Origin: Lacipirellulaceae bacterium
Lineage (GTDB): Bacteria > Planctomycetota > Planctomycetia > Pirellulales > Lacipirellulaceae
NCBI GenBank assembly: GCA_040218535.1
Contig: JAVJRG010000005.1
Span: 992,001 to 1,056,000 of the forward strand
Direction: 5' to 3'
DNA length: 64,000 nt
This document shows, in pieces, positions 26,224 to 33,984 of the stretch (positions are counted from its first letter, which is position 1; each line of letters opens with the position of its first letter). Under the pieces are notes generated by a model, which had not been told where the DNA came from, searched no databases, and worked only from the letters and a program-made list of their open reading frames with translations. The position numbers were made by a program, and so were the translations under genes.

Positions 26224-26415
26224 GGTCGCCAACTTTCCAATTTGAATTCGCGATAACGCAGGCACTACCAGATTTCTATTCCCAGACGTTAGTCACTTCA
26301 AGAACAAAAGATGGTTTCTCAGTAGAGAAGTTCGCGCAGAATCAAGGCCCTTTAACTATAATGGGTTTAAGTGGAGAGTCTTCCGTTGTCCCACGCAGTA
26401 GGCCAAGAGTCGAAA

Positions 26416-27195
26416 ATGAAAAAGCGAATACTCGTCGGTTTCTCGATGGTCTCTTTCCTGATGTTTATTGCGGGTGAGTCGCAGGCTCAGATCAACGGTG
26501 GCCAGTTTGGCCAACAGGGCGGGTTCGGGCAGTTCGGCGGTCAAGGAGGTTTCGGTCAGGGTGGCTTCGGCCAGTTCGGTAGCGGTTTCGGACAACGGGG
26601 CTTTGGGCAGTTTGGAGGCGGGTTCGGTCAAGGAGGCTTTGGACAAGGTGGTTTCGGGGGTGGGCAAGGCTTCGGTCAGCAGGGGGGCCTAAGGAATCGC
26701 AACATCACCGGCCTGCGTTCCAACCAACAGGAACGTTTTCGCCAGGATGGGTTCGTCGGCCGCGATGCCGAGGATGTTCGTCGCACCTTGGATCAGCAGA
26801 ATCGCCAACCCGATGCGCGTGCGATTGCTCGTGAGATTGAGGACTTGAACGATCTCCGCCGTCAACGGCGACGCGATCGACGTCGTCGCAGTGAGCAACC
26901 TGACCCAATTCGGGTCAAGTTGATTCCCGAATTCGAATACCAGTTGCCTACGACTTCAGAAACAGAGCAGGCAGTAAATGCTACATTAAGTCGAGCCGCG
27001 GCAATCAGGAGTTTGCCAGCGACGCAAGCCGAACTGGTCGATGGCGTGGTCACGCTGCGAGGTATAGTTCGTACCGAGCGAGATCGCCAACTGGCCGAAC
27101 GACTCGCTTCTATTGAGCCGGGAGTGTCGCGCGTAGAGAATCTTTTAGAGGTTCAGAACGAAGTGAGCGACGGGCCGGAGCTTTCGGCTCCTTAA
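26416..27195 (+). CDS. Secreted glycine-rich protein with BON domain
   Basis: 259 aa. A signal peptide (KKRILVGFSMVSFLMFIAG, then ESQAQ) is followed by a low-complexity region of GFGQ/GGFGQFGG repeats (about 27-95). A basic, Arg-rich segment follows (RRQRRRDRRRRSE, about 145-160), then a C-terminal BON domain (about 205-255: LVDGVVTLRGIVRTERDRQL, VSRVENLLEV). BON domains bind phospholipids or other envelope components. The ATG at 26416 starts the signal peptide. The last 86 nt overlap the 3' end of the convergent lipoprotein gene, so both coding ends are constrained. Confidence 0.78.
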   Translation: MKKRILVGFSMVSFLMFIAGESQAQINGGQFGQQGGFGQFGGQGGFGQGGFGQFGSGFGQRGFGQFGGGFGQGGFGQGGFGGGQGFGQQGGLRNRNITGLRSNQQERFRQDGFVGRDAEDVRRTLDQQNRQPDARAIAREIEDLNDLRRQRRRDRRRRSEQPDPIRVKLIPEFEYQLPTTSETEQAVNATLSRAAAIRSLPATQAELVDGVVTLRGIVRTERDRQLAERLASIEPGVSRVENLLEVQNEVSDGPELSAP

Positions 27196-28015
27196 CGCCC
27201 TCTTGCTTCGCGGTAGTTGCGACAGAAGATTCTGGCGACGTCACCTTCGCTTGATTGGGTCGTTCTGTCAATTTTTGTTCCTGCGAAGCCTTGGCCAACT
27301 TCTCGCCCAGCGTTTTCGGAATTTGAAAAGTGGCAGTCTTCAGCTGGTTTGTCGAGTCAGAGCTAGCGGCTTGGCTCTTCTCTTCAAAGCTAGCCAACTT
27401 GACTTCCGAAGGCGAGGCTCGCTTTGCCAGCATCGTATTCTGCGTTTGGGGTAGAGTCCCAGGCAGGAGATTCTTGGTCGGCTCTCCCACGATCAGCGAG
27501 CCTTCGCGCGGCTCGAAGCGGGTAATCAGCGTGATGTTTTTCTTCGGTCCGCCGACGGCATCCCAAGGGAGCCACACGCTATACGCGGGGCCAAGTTTCG
27601 TTGAGCTTTCGTGACGGACAAATTGCTCCGGCGGAAAGATGAATCGCTTGGTCGGGTGCGTCTCGTGAGCCTCGCGGTCGGATTCGTCGAAGGCGTACAC
27701 CACCAATTGCCCGTCAACTCTGACAGGCAAGTCGGAATCGCGTTTGAAGAAAACAATCCGCCCGCCGAAACCTCGTTTGGGTTGTGAGCCGCCTTGGTGG
27801 TGGACGGCTTGTGTCCAACTGCAAACCAGCCGTGAGGGTGTCTGCGGGGCCTCGGGCTCGTCGGATTTCAGACCAACTGCCATGCGCACGTCCCAGCTCT
27901 TGGCGAATTTCCAACCGTCGCTTTTCGTACTGCTGCACCCCAGCGTCGCAAGGATTGCGAGGGTCAGCAGAACCGAGAGGTATCCGCATTTGGTTTGAGT
28001 CTTTGTGGTCATCAT
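27110..28015 (-). CDS. Lipoprotein at the end of the T2SS operon
   Basis: 301 aa. The lipobox ILATLGC (Cys at about residue 27) marks a lipoprotein. A conserved-looking domain (about 40-185) contains RLVCSWTQAVHHQGG, GFGGRIVFFKR and VWLPWDAVGGPKKNITLITRFEP. A low-complexity Lys/Ala/Ser/Glu-rich tail of about 110 residues follows. It starts 28 nt downstream of gspD on the same strand, so an accessory role in secretin assembly (pilotin-like) is a reasonable guess, although no sequence similarity to known pilotins is visible. Start ATG 28015, with a second in-frame ATG at 28012. Confidence 0.72.
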   Translation of the reverse strand: MMTTKTQTKCGYLSVLLTLAILATLGCSSTKSDGWKFAKSWDVRMAVGLKSDEPEAPQTPSRLVCSWTQAVHHQGGSQPKRGFGGRIVFFKRDSDLPVRVDGQLVVYAFDESDREAHETHPTKRFIFPPEQFVRHESSTKLGPAYSVWLPWDAVGGPKKNITLITRFEPREGSLIVGEPTKNLLPGTLPQTQNTMLAKRASPSEVKLASFEEKSQAASSDSTNQLKTATFQIPKTLGEKLAKASQEQKLTERPNQAKVTSPESSVATTAKQEGVKEPKAPARRSLRSEPLKDSLRATLPAQ

Positions 28016-28043
28016 AGGATCGTGCTACGTGCCATGTCGGTCG

Positions 28044-31000
28044 CTATTGCTGATAACTTGGCGGCGGAAGCATATTGCTCGTATCGCCGTCCGGTAGTGC
28101 TTCTACGGGTGGTCCCTGCAGGTATGATTCGCCAGGGGCGAGATCGCTTGGGTAAACCGTTTCTGCATAGGCTGCCCCTGCGGAATCTCCAACGCTTCGT
28201 AATCCTTGCGGGCTCGAGAGTTCAATCACGTCGGAGAGGCACCAGTTCATCCGTGCGGATTCGACTTGTTTGAGCATCTCCGCTTCGTGGCGATCTCGCA
28301 CAATATGCGGAGTGAGGATGATCAGCAGCTCTGTTCGGACGGTCGAAGTAGAGTCGTAGCGGAAGAGGTCTCCTAGCAGCGGGATGTCTGCCAGCAACGG
28401 CACACGACGATGCAAGGCTGAGTCGCGTTTCGTCAAAAGTCCGCTAAGAACAACCGTCTGCCCGTCGACGGCACTGATCGTGGTTTCCGCGGTTGTCTCG
28501 TTGATTCGCGGCACGCGAATCGGGTCGCCGTTCGGAGCGACCGCGATCGGGATACCTTGGCTCAGGGGGCCGAGTTCCTGCTTGCTGGCGTAAACCTCCA
28601 TCACCACCAAGCCATCGGGACTGATGCGTGGTCGAACAAGCAGTTCCAGCCCGACTCCAACCTGTTGGGTAATATTTTGCTGGCGACCAAACTGGTCGAT
28701 ATTGCTTGCTGTGATAATGGGGACTTGTTCTCCTACGAAGGCCCGCCCTGTTTGATTATCGAGCGCCATGATCTGCGGACGACTCAGCACCTCAAGTCGG
28801 CGTGACTCTTGGAGTGCACGCAGCAGCATACTCACGCTCTCGCTGCTTGCAGAGAGGACCAGTCCGCCAAACCCCAGATCAGGGTTCACTCGCCCGACGG
28901 CAAAGCTCGACAGCCCCTGAGCCGCAACCTTGCTAGCCGTGGCCAAGGAAGACGTGCTGCCCGCGTTGCCTAGAGCCTGGTTAGGGTCCCCGAAGTTGAA
29001 GCCCGGCGTAAACCGAGCCGAGTCGATAACTTGCTGCTCAAAGGTCGTCGAACCGCCACCAGCATCATTCACGATGGTCGTGTTCGTCGAACGATTGATA
29101 TCTTCCAGTAAACTGCGATCGAATAGCAGTGAATCCTGCAAGCCGAGTTCGACACCAAACTCGTCGGCATCGCCTAGGCGGACCTCGCCGATGAGAACCT
29201 GGATCATGACCATCGGGGCTTGCTCATCAAGCTCTTCGATGATCTTGGTAAGTTCGGTGTAATATTGCGGAGCCGCCGAGACAATGAGACTGTTACTGTT
29301 GATCTCAGGAACGACCACCACTTCTTGTTCGATCTGTTGGAAAGGGCTGACCACACCGGGTGCCGTTTCTTGTACGTCACGACGGCCTTCGAGCCAATCT
29401 TGCAAGGCGATGGCAACTTGCTCCGCGTCGGCATTCTTCAGTTTGTAGACACGGTTCTCACGCTCACGAGCGTCGCTGGAGTCGAGCCTCAGAAGAATCG
29501 CCTCGACAAGAATTAACTCATCGCGACTGCCCGCGGCAATGATGCTGTTAGTGCGTTCGTCAACGGAGAAGCGAAGCTGGAAAGGTGTTTGCCCTTGGTC
29601 ATCGCCATCCTCGCCAGTACCGAGGAGGTTTTCCAGCATATCGGCCAGGCTAACGGCATCGCCATTATTGATGGTGAAGACCTTCAGCTCCGCGGTCGTG
29701 TCGGGGGCTTGGTCGAGCTGCTCAATCAAGGCAGCCACCAACGGCATGGCAGTTCGCGGAGCCGTGACGACCAAGGCGTTCGCGCGACGATCCGCCGTAA
29801 TCTTGGCGTTCGAGAGGACCCCCGATTCCAACTGGCGGCGTCCTTCTTCATCGACAGTGATCAGCCTCAGCAAAGCCGCAGCACGTCGAGCGGCGTCGGC
29901 ATCATCGGCGTCGCTACTACCCAGCAGCGCGTCGCGTAAGACGGGTGCCAGATCATCGGCCACTGAGTTGCGGAGCTTAAAAATGCGTAAGTCGTTCTCA
30001 GCATCACCGCCGGGGCGATCGATCTCCGCGATCAGAGCCTTCACTTCCGCCATGTCGCGCGGTCCGGCCCGCACGATGACTGCGTTGGTTCGCTCATCAG
30101 CGATGACGACGGCCTTCGGGCTTAATGTCGTCGCTACTTGCGGATCGTCGGAGCCAAAAGCGTTGTTGATGGCATCCCGTGCCAGCAAGGCGTTGGCGAA
30201 CTTCAGGCGAAACACTTCGAATTGAGTGAGCGTCTTCCCGGGCAGATCGAGCTTTTGGAGCAGTTCGGTTGCTTTACCGACCGCCTGTGGTTGGCCGATG
30301 AGCAGGACCGCGTTGGGCTTGCCAAGCGGAAGCACTAGAAGCGACCCGTAAATCCGATCAAGCGAAGCAACACTTGCACCGGAATCAAAGGTCCTTTGCA
30401 CGAGAAGTGCAATCGAGGTCGAATCGACGTGCTGTAGTGGATAAACGGTAATCTTCGGTTCAGTGATGGCGCTGAGGGCTTCGATCTGAGCAATAATTCT
30501 TTGCACGCGAGCCACATCGTCTGGCCTGCCGCCGATAATCAGGAAGTCAGTCCCTTCGACCACCTCGATCTGAACCGGCCCCAACATGCTGTCGGTGGGA
30601 TTGTCTGAAGTAACGCCTGCTTCATTCGGGTTTCTCGCGCCTTCTGGAGTATTCTGAGCGAGCAGCAAGTTAAGCACCTGCCTGACCTTCGCGTTCGATT
30701 TGCCACTCGTTTGAACGATCTGGGCGTCTTCCGTTGGCTTGCGCGGTGCATCGAGAGCTGAGATGATCTTCTGCCAAGCGCGTACTTGATCGGGGCGACC
30801 CGCCACGCTCAGTTCGCCAGTGCGAAGGTTGCCGCTAATCACGACCGGAGTCGCCTTCGCTTGCCCAGCCTTGGGCTCCTCGATGACCACACGCATCCAG
30901 GGCTGCTGATCATCGCGAATCACGGTGAGCTTACGACCTAAAGCCTTTTCAAGGCGGAGGTGAAGCTCCTGGAAGCTCATGCTTTTCAGCTGGGTTCGGG

Positions 31001-31250
31001 CTACTCGGTCCTGCCGAGCGTTGCCTGCTGGTAGCTGTTGTTGCTCGCGTAGCGTTGGTCCAGAAGGCTCTGGAAGCAAGTCCGCTTGAGCGACGTATCG
31101 CGGACCAACAATCGATTGTTCTCGCTGAGCCTTGGCGGCTTCCGAGCCTCGCATCAACATCGTTACGCCAGCTCCCACGCAAAGCAGGATGGCGATCAAC
31201 CTCACCAATCCGCCGATGGTGAGTTGCGAGCTGATGTTTTTCGATGGCAT
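28044..31250 (-). CDS. gspD: Type II secretion outer-membrane secretin GspD, elongated
   Basis: 1068 aa versus about 650 for canonical GspD. An N-terminal membrane or signal segment (about 12-30) is followed by about seven consecutive secretin N-type modules (about 85-690). Each has a pattern like VFRLKFANALLARDAI ... ERTNAVIVRAGPRDM ... LIAEID. The C-terminal secretin domain (about 690-985) includes VMIQVLIGEVRL, VLSRPQIMALDNQTG and GLLTKRDSALHRRVPLLADI. A Pro/Ser-rich tail follows. It forms the outer-membrane channel. Extra N modules would lengthen the periplasmic barrel. It is near the end of the operon rather than near the start as in many proteobacteria. Confidence 0.93.
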   Translation of the reverse strand: MPSKNISSQLTIGGLVRLIAILLCVGAGVTMLMRGSEAAKAQREQSIVGPRYVAQADLLPEPSGPTLREQQQLPAGNARQDRVARTQLKSMSFQELHLRLEKALGRKLTVIRDDQQPWMRVVIEEPKAGQAKATPVVISGNLRTGELSVAGRPDQVRAWQKIISALDAPRKPTEDAQIVQTSGKSNAKVRQVLNLLLAQNTPEGARNPNEAGVTSDNPTDSMLGPVQIEVVEGTDFLIIGGRPDDVARVQRIIAQIEALSAITEPKITVYPLQHVDSTSIALLVQRTFDSGASVASLDRIYGSLLVLPLGKPNAVLLIGQPQAVGKATELLQKLDLPGKTLTQFEVFRLKFANALLARDAINNAFGSDDPQVATTLSPKAVVIADERTNAVIVRAGPRDMAEVKALIAEIDRPGGDAENDLRIFKLRNSVADDLAPVLRDALLGSSDADDADAARRAAALLRLITVDEEGRRQLESGVLSNAKITADRRANALVVTAPRTAMPLVAALIEQLDQAPDTTAELKVFTINNGDAVSLADMLENLLGTGEDGDDQGQTPFQLRFSVDERTNSIIAAGSRDELILVEAILLRLDSSDARERENRVYKLKNADAEQVAIALQDWLEGRRDVQETAPGVVSPFQQIEQEVVVVPEINSNSLIVSAAPQYYTELTKIIEELDEQAPMVMIQVLIGEVRLGDADEFGVELGLQDSLLFDRSLLEDINRSTNTTIVNDAGGGSTTFEQQVIDSARFTPGFNFGDPNQALGNAGSTSSLATASKVAAQGLSSFAVGRVNPDLGFGGLVLSASSESVSMLLRALQESRRLEVLSRPQIMALDNQTGRAFVGEQVPIITASNIDQFGRQQNITQQVGVGLELLVRPRISPDGLVVMEVYASKQELGPLSQGIPIAVAPNGDPIRVPRINETTAETTISAVDGQTVVLSGLLTKRDSALHRRVPLLADIPLLGDLFRYDSTSTVRTELLIILTPHIVRDRHEAEMLKQVESARMNWCLSDVIELSSPQGLRSVGDSAGAAYAETVYPSDLAPGESYLQGPPVEALPDGDTSNMLPPPSYQQ

Positions 31251-31414
31251 GACGTTGTGATTCGTAAGACGAGTTGTTCCGCTCTAACAGGCTGTTTGCA
31301 TAGTGCTGCGGAGGCAGTCCCTCGGCGCATAGGGTTTGCCCGCATAATCGGAATAATCGTCAAACTTCAACACGAGCGCCAGCTAATCACCTAGAGATGG
31401 TGAAGAATCGTCTG

Positions 31415-32386
31415 CTAGCGTTGCTTGCGGCTGCGTGCCTGAGCGCTGGATTCCGTCGAGGATTCGACGGCGACCGCTTCGGAGAAGGCCTCGCCGAGGC
31501 GCAGCTCGAATTGCCCTTCGCGAGTCCGGTAGATGACCCGACGGCCGTCGAGGTCGGTGATCTTGCCCCTGATTCTGCCGATTTCCAGGCGGTCACCGAT
31601 CTTGTAGTACGACACCTCGCCCGACTTCTCTTGGCGAACAGCCATCACCCAGCCGTTGCCGTAGGTCGCGCCTGTGAAGAGGGTCTGCTTCGCTTCCTCA
31701 TCCTCGCCCGGTTCTTCGGTCTTGGCGACGGTCTCTTTGACCTCGCTCTTGGGATTGAAAGGGGCGAATAGGTTGCGCGAATCGAGCAACTGCGAATAGT
31801 CCTCAAGCGACATGGCCAAGTCCGCTTGTACCTCCTCGGCGAGGCGATCTTCTCGATCTACCGCGGGCAGGATAAGGGCATCGACGGTGAACGTGAGTTT
31901 GACGTCACTCTTTCCCTCAATGGGACGCAAGTTCGCTTTGGAAATCCTTTGCAGATGGTTCGTCTGGTAAAAATCGTGCAGGAAGCGAGCAACCTGCCTG
32001 ATTGATGCATCGCCGGTTAATTCGAAAGTTAGTTCTCGCTGCTCTTCGTCATCCTCACCAAAGGAGCGAGCATTCGTCCTATCAACGACGGACGCCTCTT
32101 TGATCCCCGCATCGCTAGCGACTTGGCGAAGCCAGTCTTGGTAGAGCGAACGGGCGATATCTGGGTTGGCTGGCAGAGATCGCTTCTGCAGTGTCCGTAG
32201 TTTTCGCTGCGCTCGCTTAGCCATCGAGAGAGCCCGCTTGGCCGACTGGAGATCGGACTCAGCCTGGAGTTGCTCGTCTTCGCTTGACTCCAACGCAGTT
32301 TGGTAGCGAGTGAACCCTTCGCTAGCCGCGTAGAGCAAACCGGCCACGCCGACCAAGCCTGCTAGAAGTTTTTCACGAGGCGTCAT
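31415..32386 (-). CDS. GspM/PilO-like protein with a GspC/PilP-like C-terminal domain
   Basis: 323 aa. One N-terminal transmembrane segment (about 7-22) is followed by a coiled coil (30-75). A PilO/GspM-like ferredoxin-fold region comes next (about 80-190: YQDWLRQVASDAGI, ELTFELTGDASIRQVARFLHDFY). After SRNLFAPFNP comes a separate beta-rich domain (about 235-300: GNGWVMAVRQEKSGEVSYYK, IGRIRGKITDLDGRRVIYRT) that resembles the homology region of GspC/PilP. That would explain why no separate gspC is seen. Its ATG overlaps the gspL-like stop by 4 nt. Confidence 0.78.
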   Translation of the reverse strand: MTPREKLLAGLVGVAGLLYAASEGFTRYQTALESSEDEQLQAESDLQSAKRALSMAKRAQRKLRTLQKRSLPANPDIARSLYQDWLRQVASDAGIKEASVVDRTNARSFGEDDEEQRELTFELTGDASIRQVARFLHDFYQTNHLQRISKANLRPIEGKSDVKLTFTVDALILPAVDREDRLAEEVQADLAMSLEDYSQLLDSRNLFAPFNPKSEVKETVAKTEEPGEDEEAKQTLFTGATYGNGWVMAVRQEKSGEVSYYKIGDRLEIGRIRGKITDLDGRRVIYRTREGQFELRLGEAFSEAVAVESSTESSAQARSRKQR

Positions 32387-33810
32387 GGCAGTTCCTCCGC
32401 CGAAACCTCTGCGGGCTGTAGTTTTTCGACGAGCCGAAACTGGTAGCCCTCTTTGGCTTTCTCTTCTTTTCTCAGCACTTGGCGAGTTACGCGGCGTCCA
32501 TCATTTCGCAGACGAGTTTCAAGGGGCTCTGCCGCGGCAGCGCTTTTCGCTAAGGTGGTGAGCGTCCATTCATCGCTCACCAAATCGATTTCAACCGTCA
32601 GCACATCTTGATCTTTGGGGAATTCCTCATCAGCGAGCGAAACAGGACGAATCTTTTCGCTCAGTGCCGTCAGTTCGTTGAGGACGTTGACCGTGTTGGC
32701 TTGCCACTCAAGCACTTTGCTATGCTGCTCTTGTTCTTCGGCGAGTTCTTTGAGTTGTTCCTCATAGAGTGCGGCTTGTTCTCTCGCCTCTTCGGCGGCA
32801 CGAAGCGGACCGTTTACGTTTTCGAAGCCTAGCCAGCCGACGAAGCCTAGCAGTGCCGTCGCAGCGACCCCAGCGAGTGCCCAAGTGCGTGTGTTGCTTG
32901 GTTTTTCAACGCCGCGGCGCGGATTGACTAAGTCGAGGAGCGGGGCCTTGCCTCGCAACACGTCGGATGCAATTCCCACTAAGGGGGCAACTTCTTCCAT
33001 TGTCACGGTCTCCGACGAGTTGTCGAAGAGTTCGCGATAATCGCGGAGCGAAACTCCTTCGGAGAGCTGATCGGAAATCGAAGGAAACAGAGTCGAAGAA
33101 CCATCCACCCAAACGGTCGTGGGCTCTGCAGAGTCCACAGCGATGTCTACAAGCGTCAGCTTGGTTCGCCGTAGCTCTCCAGTAAGTAGTCGTGCAGCAA
33201 TCTGAGGCGACGTTCCTTCAGGCATCGGCGTGGTACGCAACCTCACCACGCGGTCTGCGTTCTTGGCCCAGATCGTTGCGACGCCAGTCTCGAGTGCTGC
33301 GGTGACGTTCGCCTTTTGAGCTGCGTCGTCAATCAGCCCTGTCCAACCAACGGGTCGAGGCACTAAGTGGGCAATCTTTACCCCTGCCGAATCGCAAATC
33401 TTCTGGACTCGCTGTAGCTGATCCACGCTAACTCCAACTCCCAAGACGCGGTGGGCAGTCTGCTCATCGCCTTCCATGGGGAGATAATCGAAGCCTTCGT
33501 CTTCTCCCGCTAGCGGATGATCACGCATCGCTTGCATGGCGACCAGGTCAGGTAAGTCTTCCAGAGGAGCAGGAGGGAGTTGATAGTTTTGCCAGCGGAC
33601 GGCATCGCGGGAGAGGACAATTGTGGCGGCCGTTTTCTTTCCGTCGATGGCCTCGATGGCGGCGGCGAGTTGTTTGGCCTGAGCTGCAAGGTCCGTCGAC
33701 TCAAAATTGAACTTTTGTGACGCTTCAAGCGTGGGAGTTCCACCAGGAAGGCTGACCACGGCGAGGATCGCCGCGTCTTCGGTCAGGTGAATGGTGAGAG
33801 CTTTGGACAT
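32383..33810 (-). CDS. gspL: GspL-like (PilM-PilN-type) T2SS assembly protein
   Basis: 475 aa. An actin-like PilM/GspL cytoplasmic domain (about 1-290: TIVLSRDAVRWQNYQLPPAP, LVPRPVGWTGLI) leads to one transmembrane segment (about 308-325). A periplasmic coiled coil (335-370) and a PilN-like ferredoxin-fold domain (about 390-470) follow. It recruits the GspE ATPase to the inner-membrane platform. It overlaps the next gene by 4 nt; upstream of it lies an inverted-repeat element. Confidence 0.82.
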   Translation of the reverse strand: MSKALTIHLTEDAAILAVVSLPGGTPTLEASQKFNFESTDLAAQAKQLAAAIEAIDGKKTAATIVLSRDAVRWQNYQLPPAPLEDLPDLVAMQAMRDHPLAGEDEGFDYLPMEGDEQTAHRVLGVGVSVDQLQRVQKICDSAGVKIAHLVPRPVGWTGLIDDAAQKANVTAALETGVATIWAKNADRVVRLRTTPMPEGTSPQIAARLLTGELRRTKLTLVDIAVDSAEPTTVWVDGSSTLFPSISDQLSEGVSLRDYRELFDNSSETVTMEEVAPLVGIASDVLRGKAPLLDLVNPRRGVEKPSNTRTWALAGVAATALLGFVGWLGFENVNGPLRAAEEAREQAALYEEQLKELAEEQEQHSKVLEWQANTVNVLNELTALSEKIRPVSLADEEFPKDQDVLTVEIDLVSDEWTLTTLAKSAAAAEPLETRLRNDGRRVTRQVLRKEEKAKEGYQFRLVEKLQPAEVSAEELP

Positions 33811-33823
33811 CTGGTCTTCTCGG

Positions 33824-33904
33824 GTAGGACGGGCACTCCTGCCCGTCGATTCAACGGCATTGCGTGCTGATACTTCTTGAGACGGCCAGGAGTGGCCATC
33901 CTAC
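33824..33904. repeat. Inverted-repeat element, GACGGGCA family
   Basis: The arms 33824-33847 and 33881-33904 are 24 nt and complementary at 21 positions. Each arm is itself a hairpin: GACGGGCA/TGCCCGTC around CTCC (33828-33847), and GGCCA/TGGCC around GGAG (33884-33897). The outer ends carry GTAGGA and TCCTAC. It sits in the gspK-gspL gap, with one arm 13 nt upstream of the gspL start. Confidence 0.8.
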
Positions 33905-33984
33905 GGTTATTTCCGTGGCAGGAAACTTCCGGAAATCTTTATTGTACTTACACGGTCAGGTTGATTCTTAAGAAAGTTGGCAAG

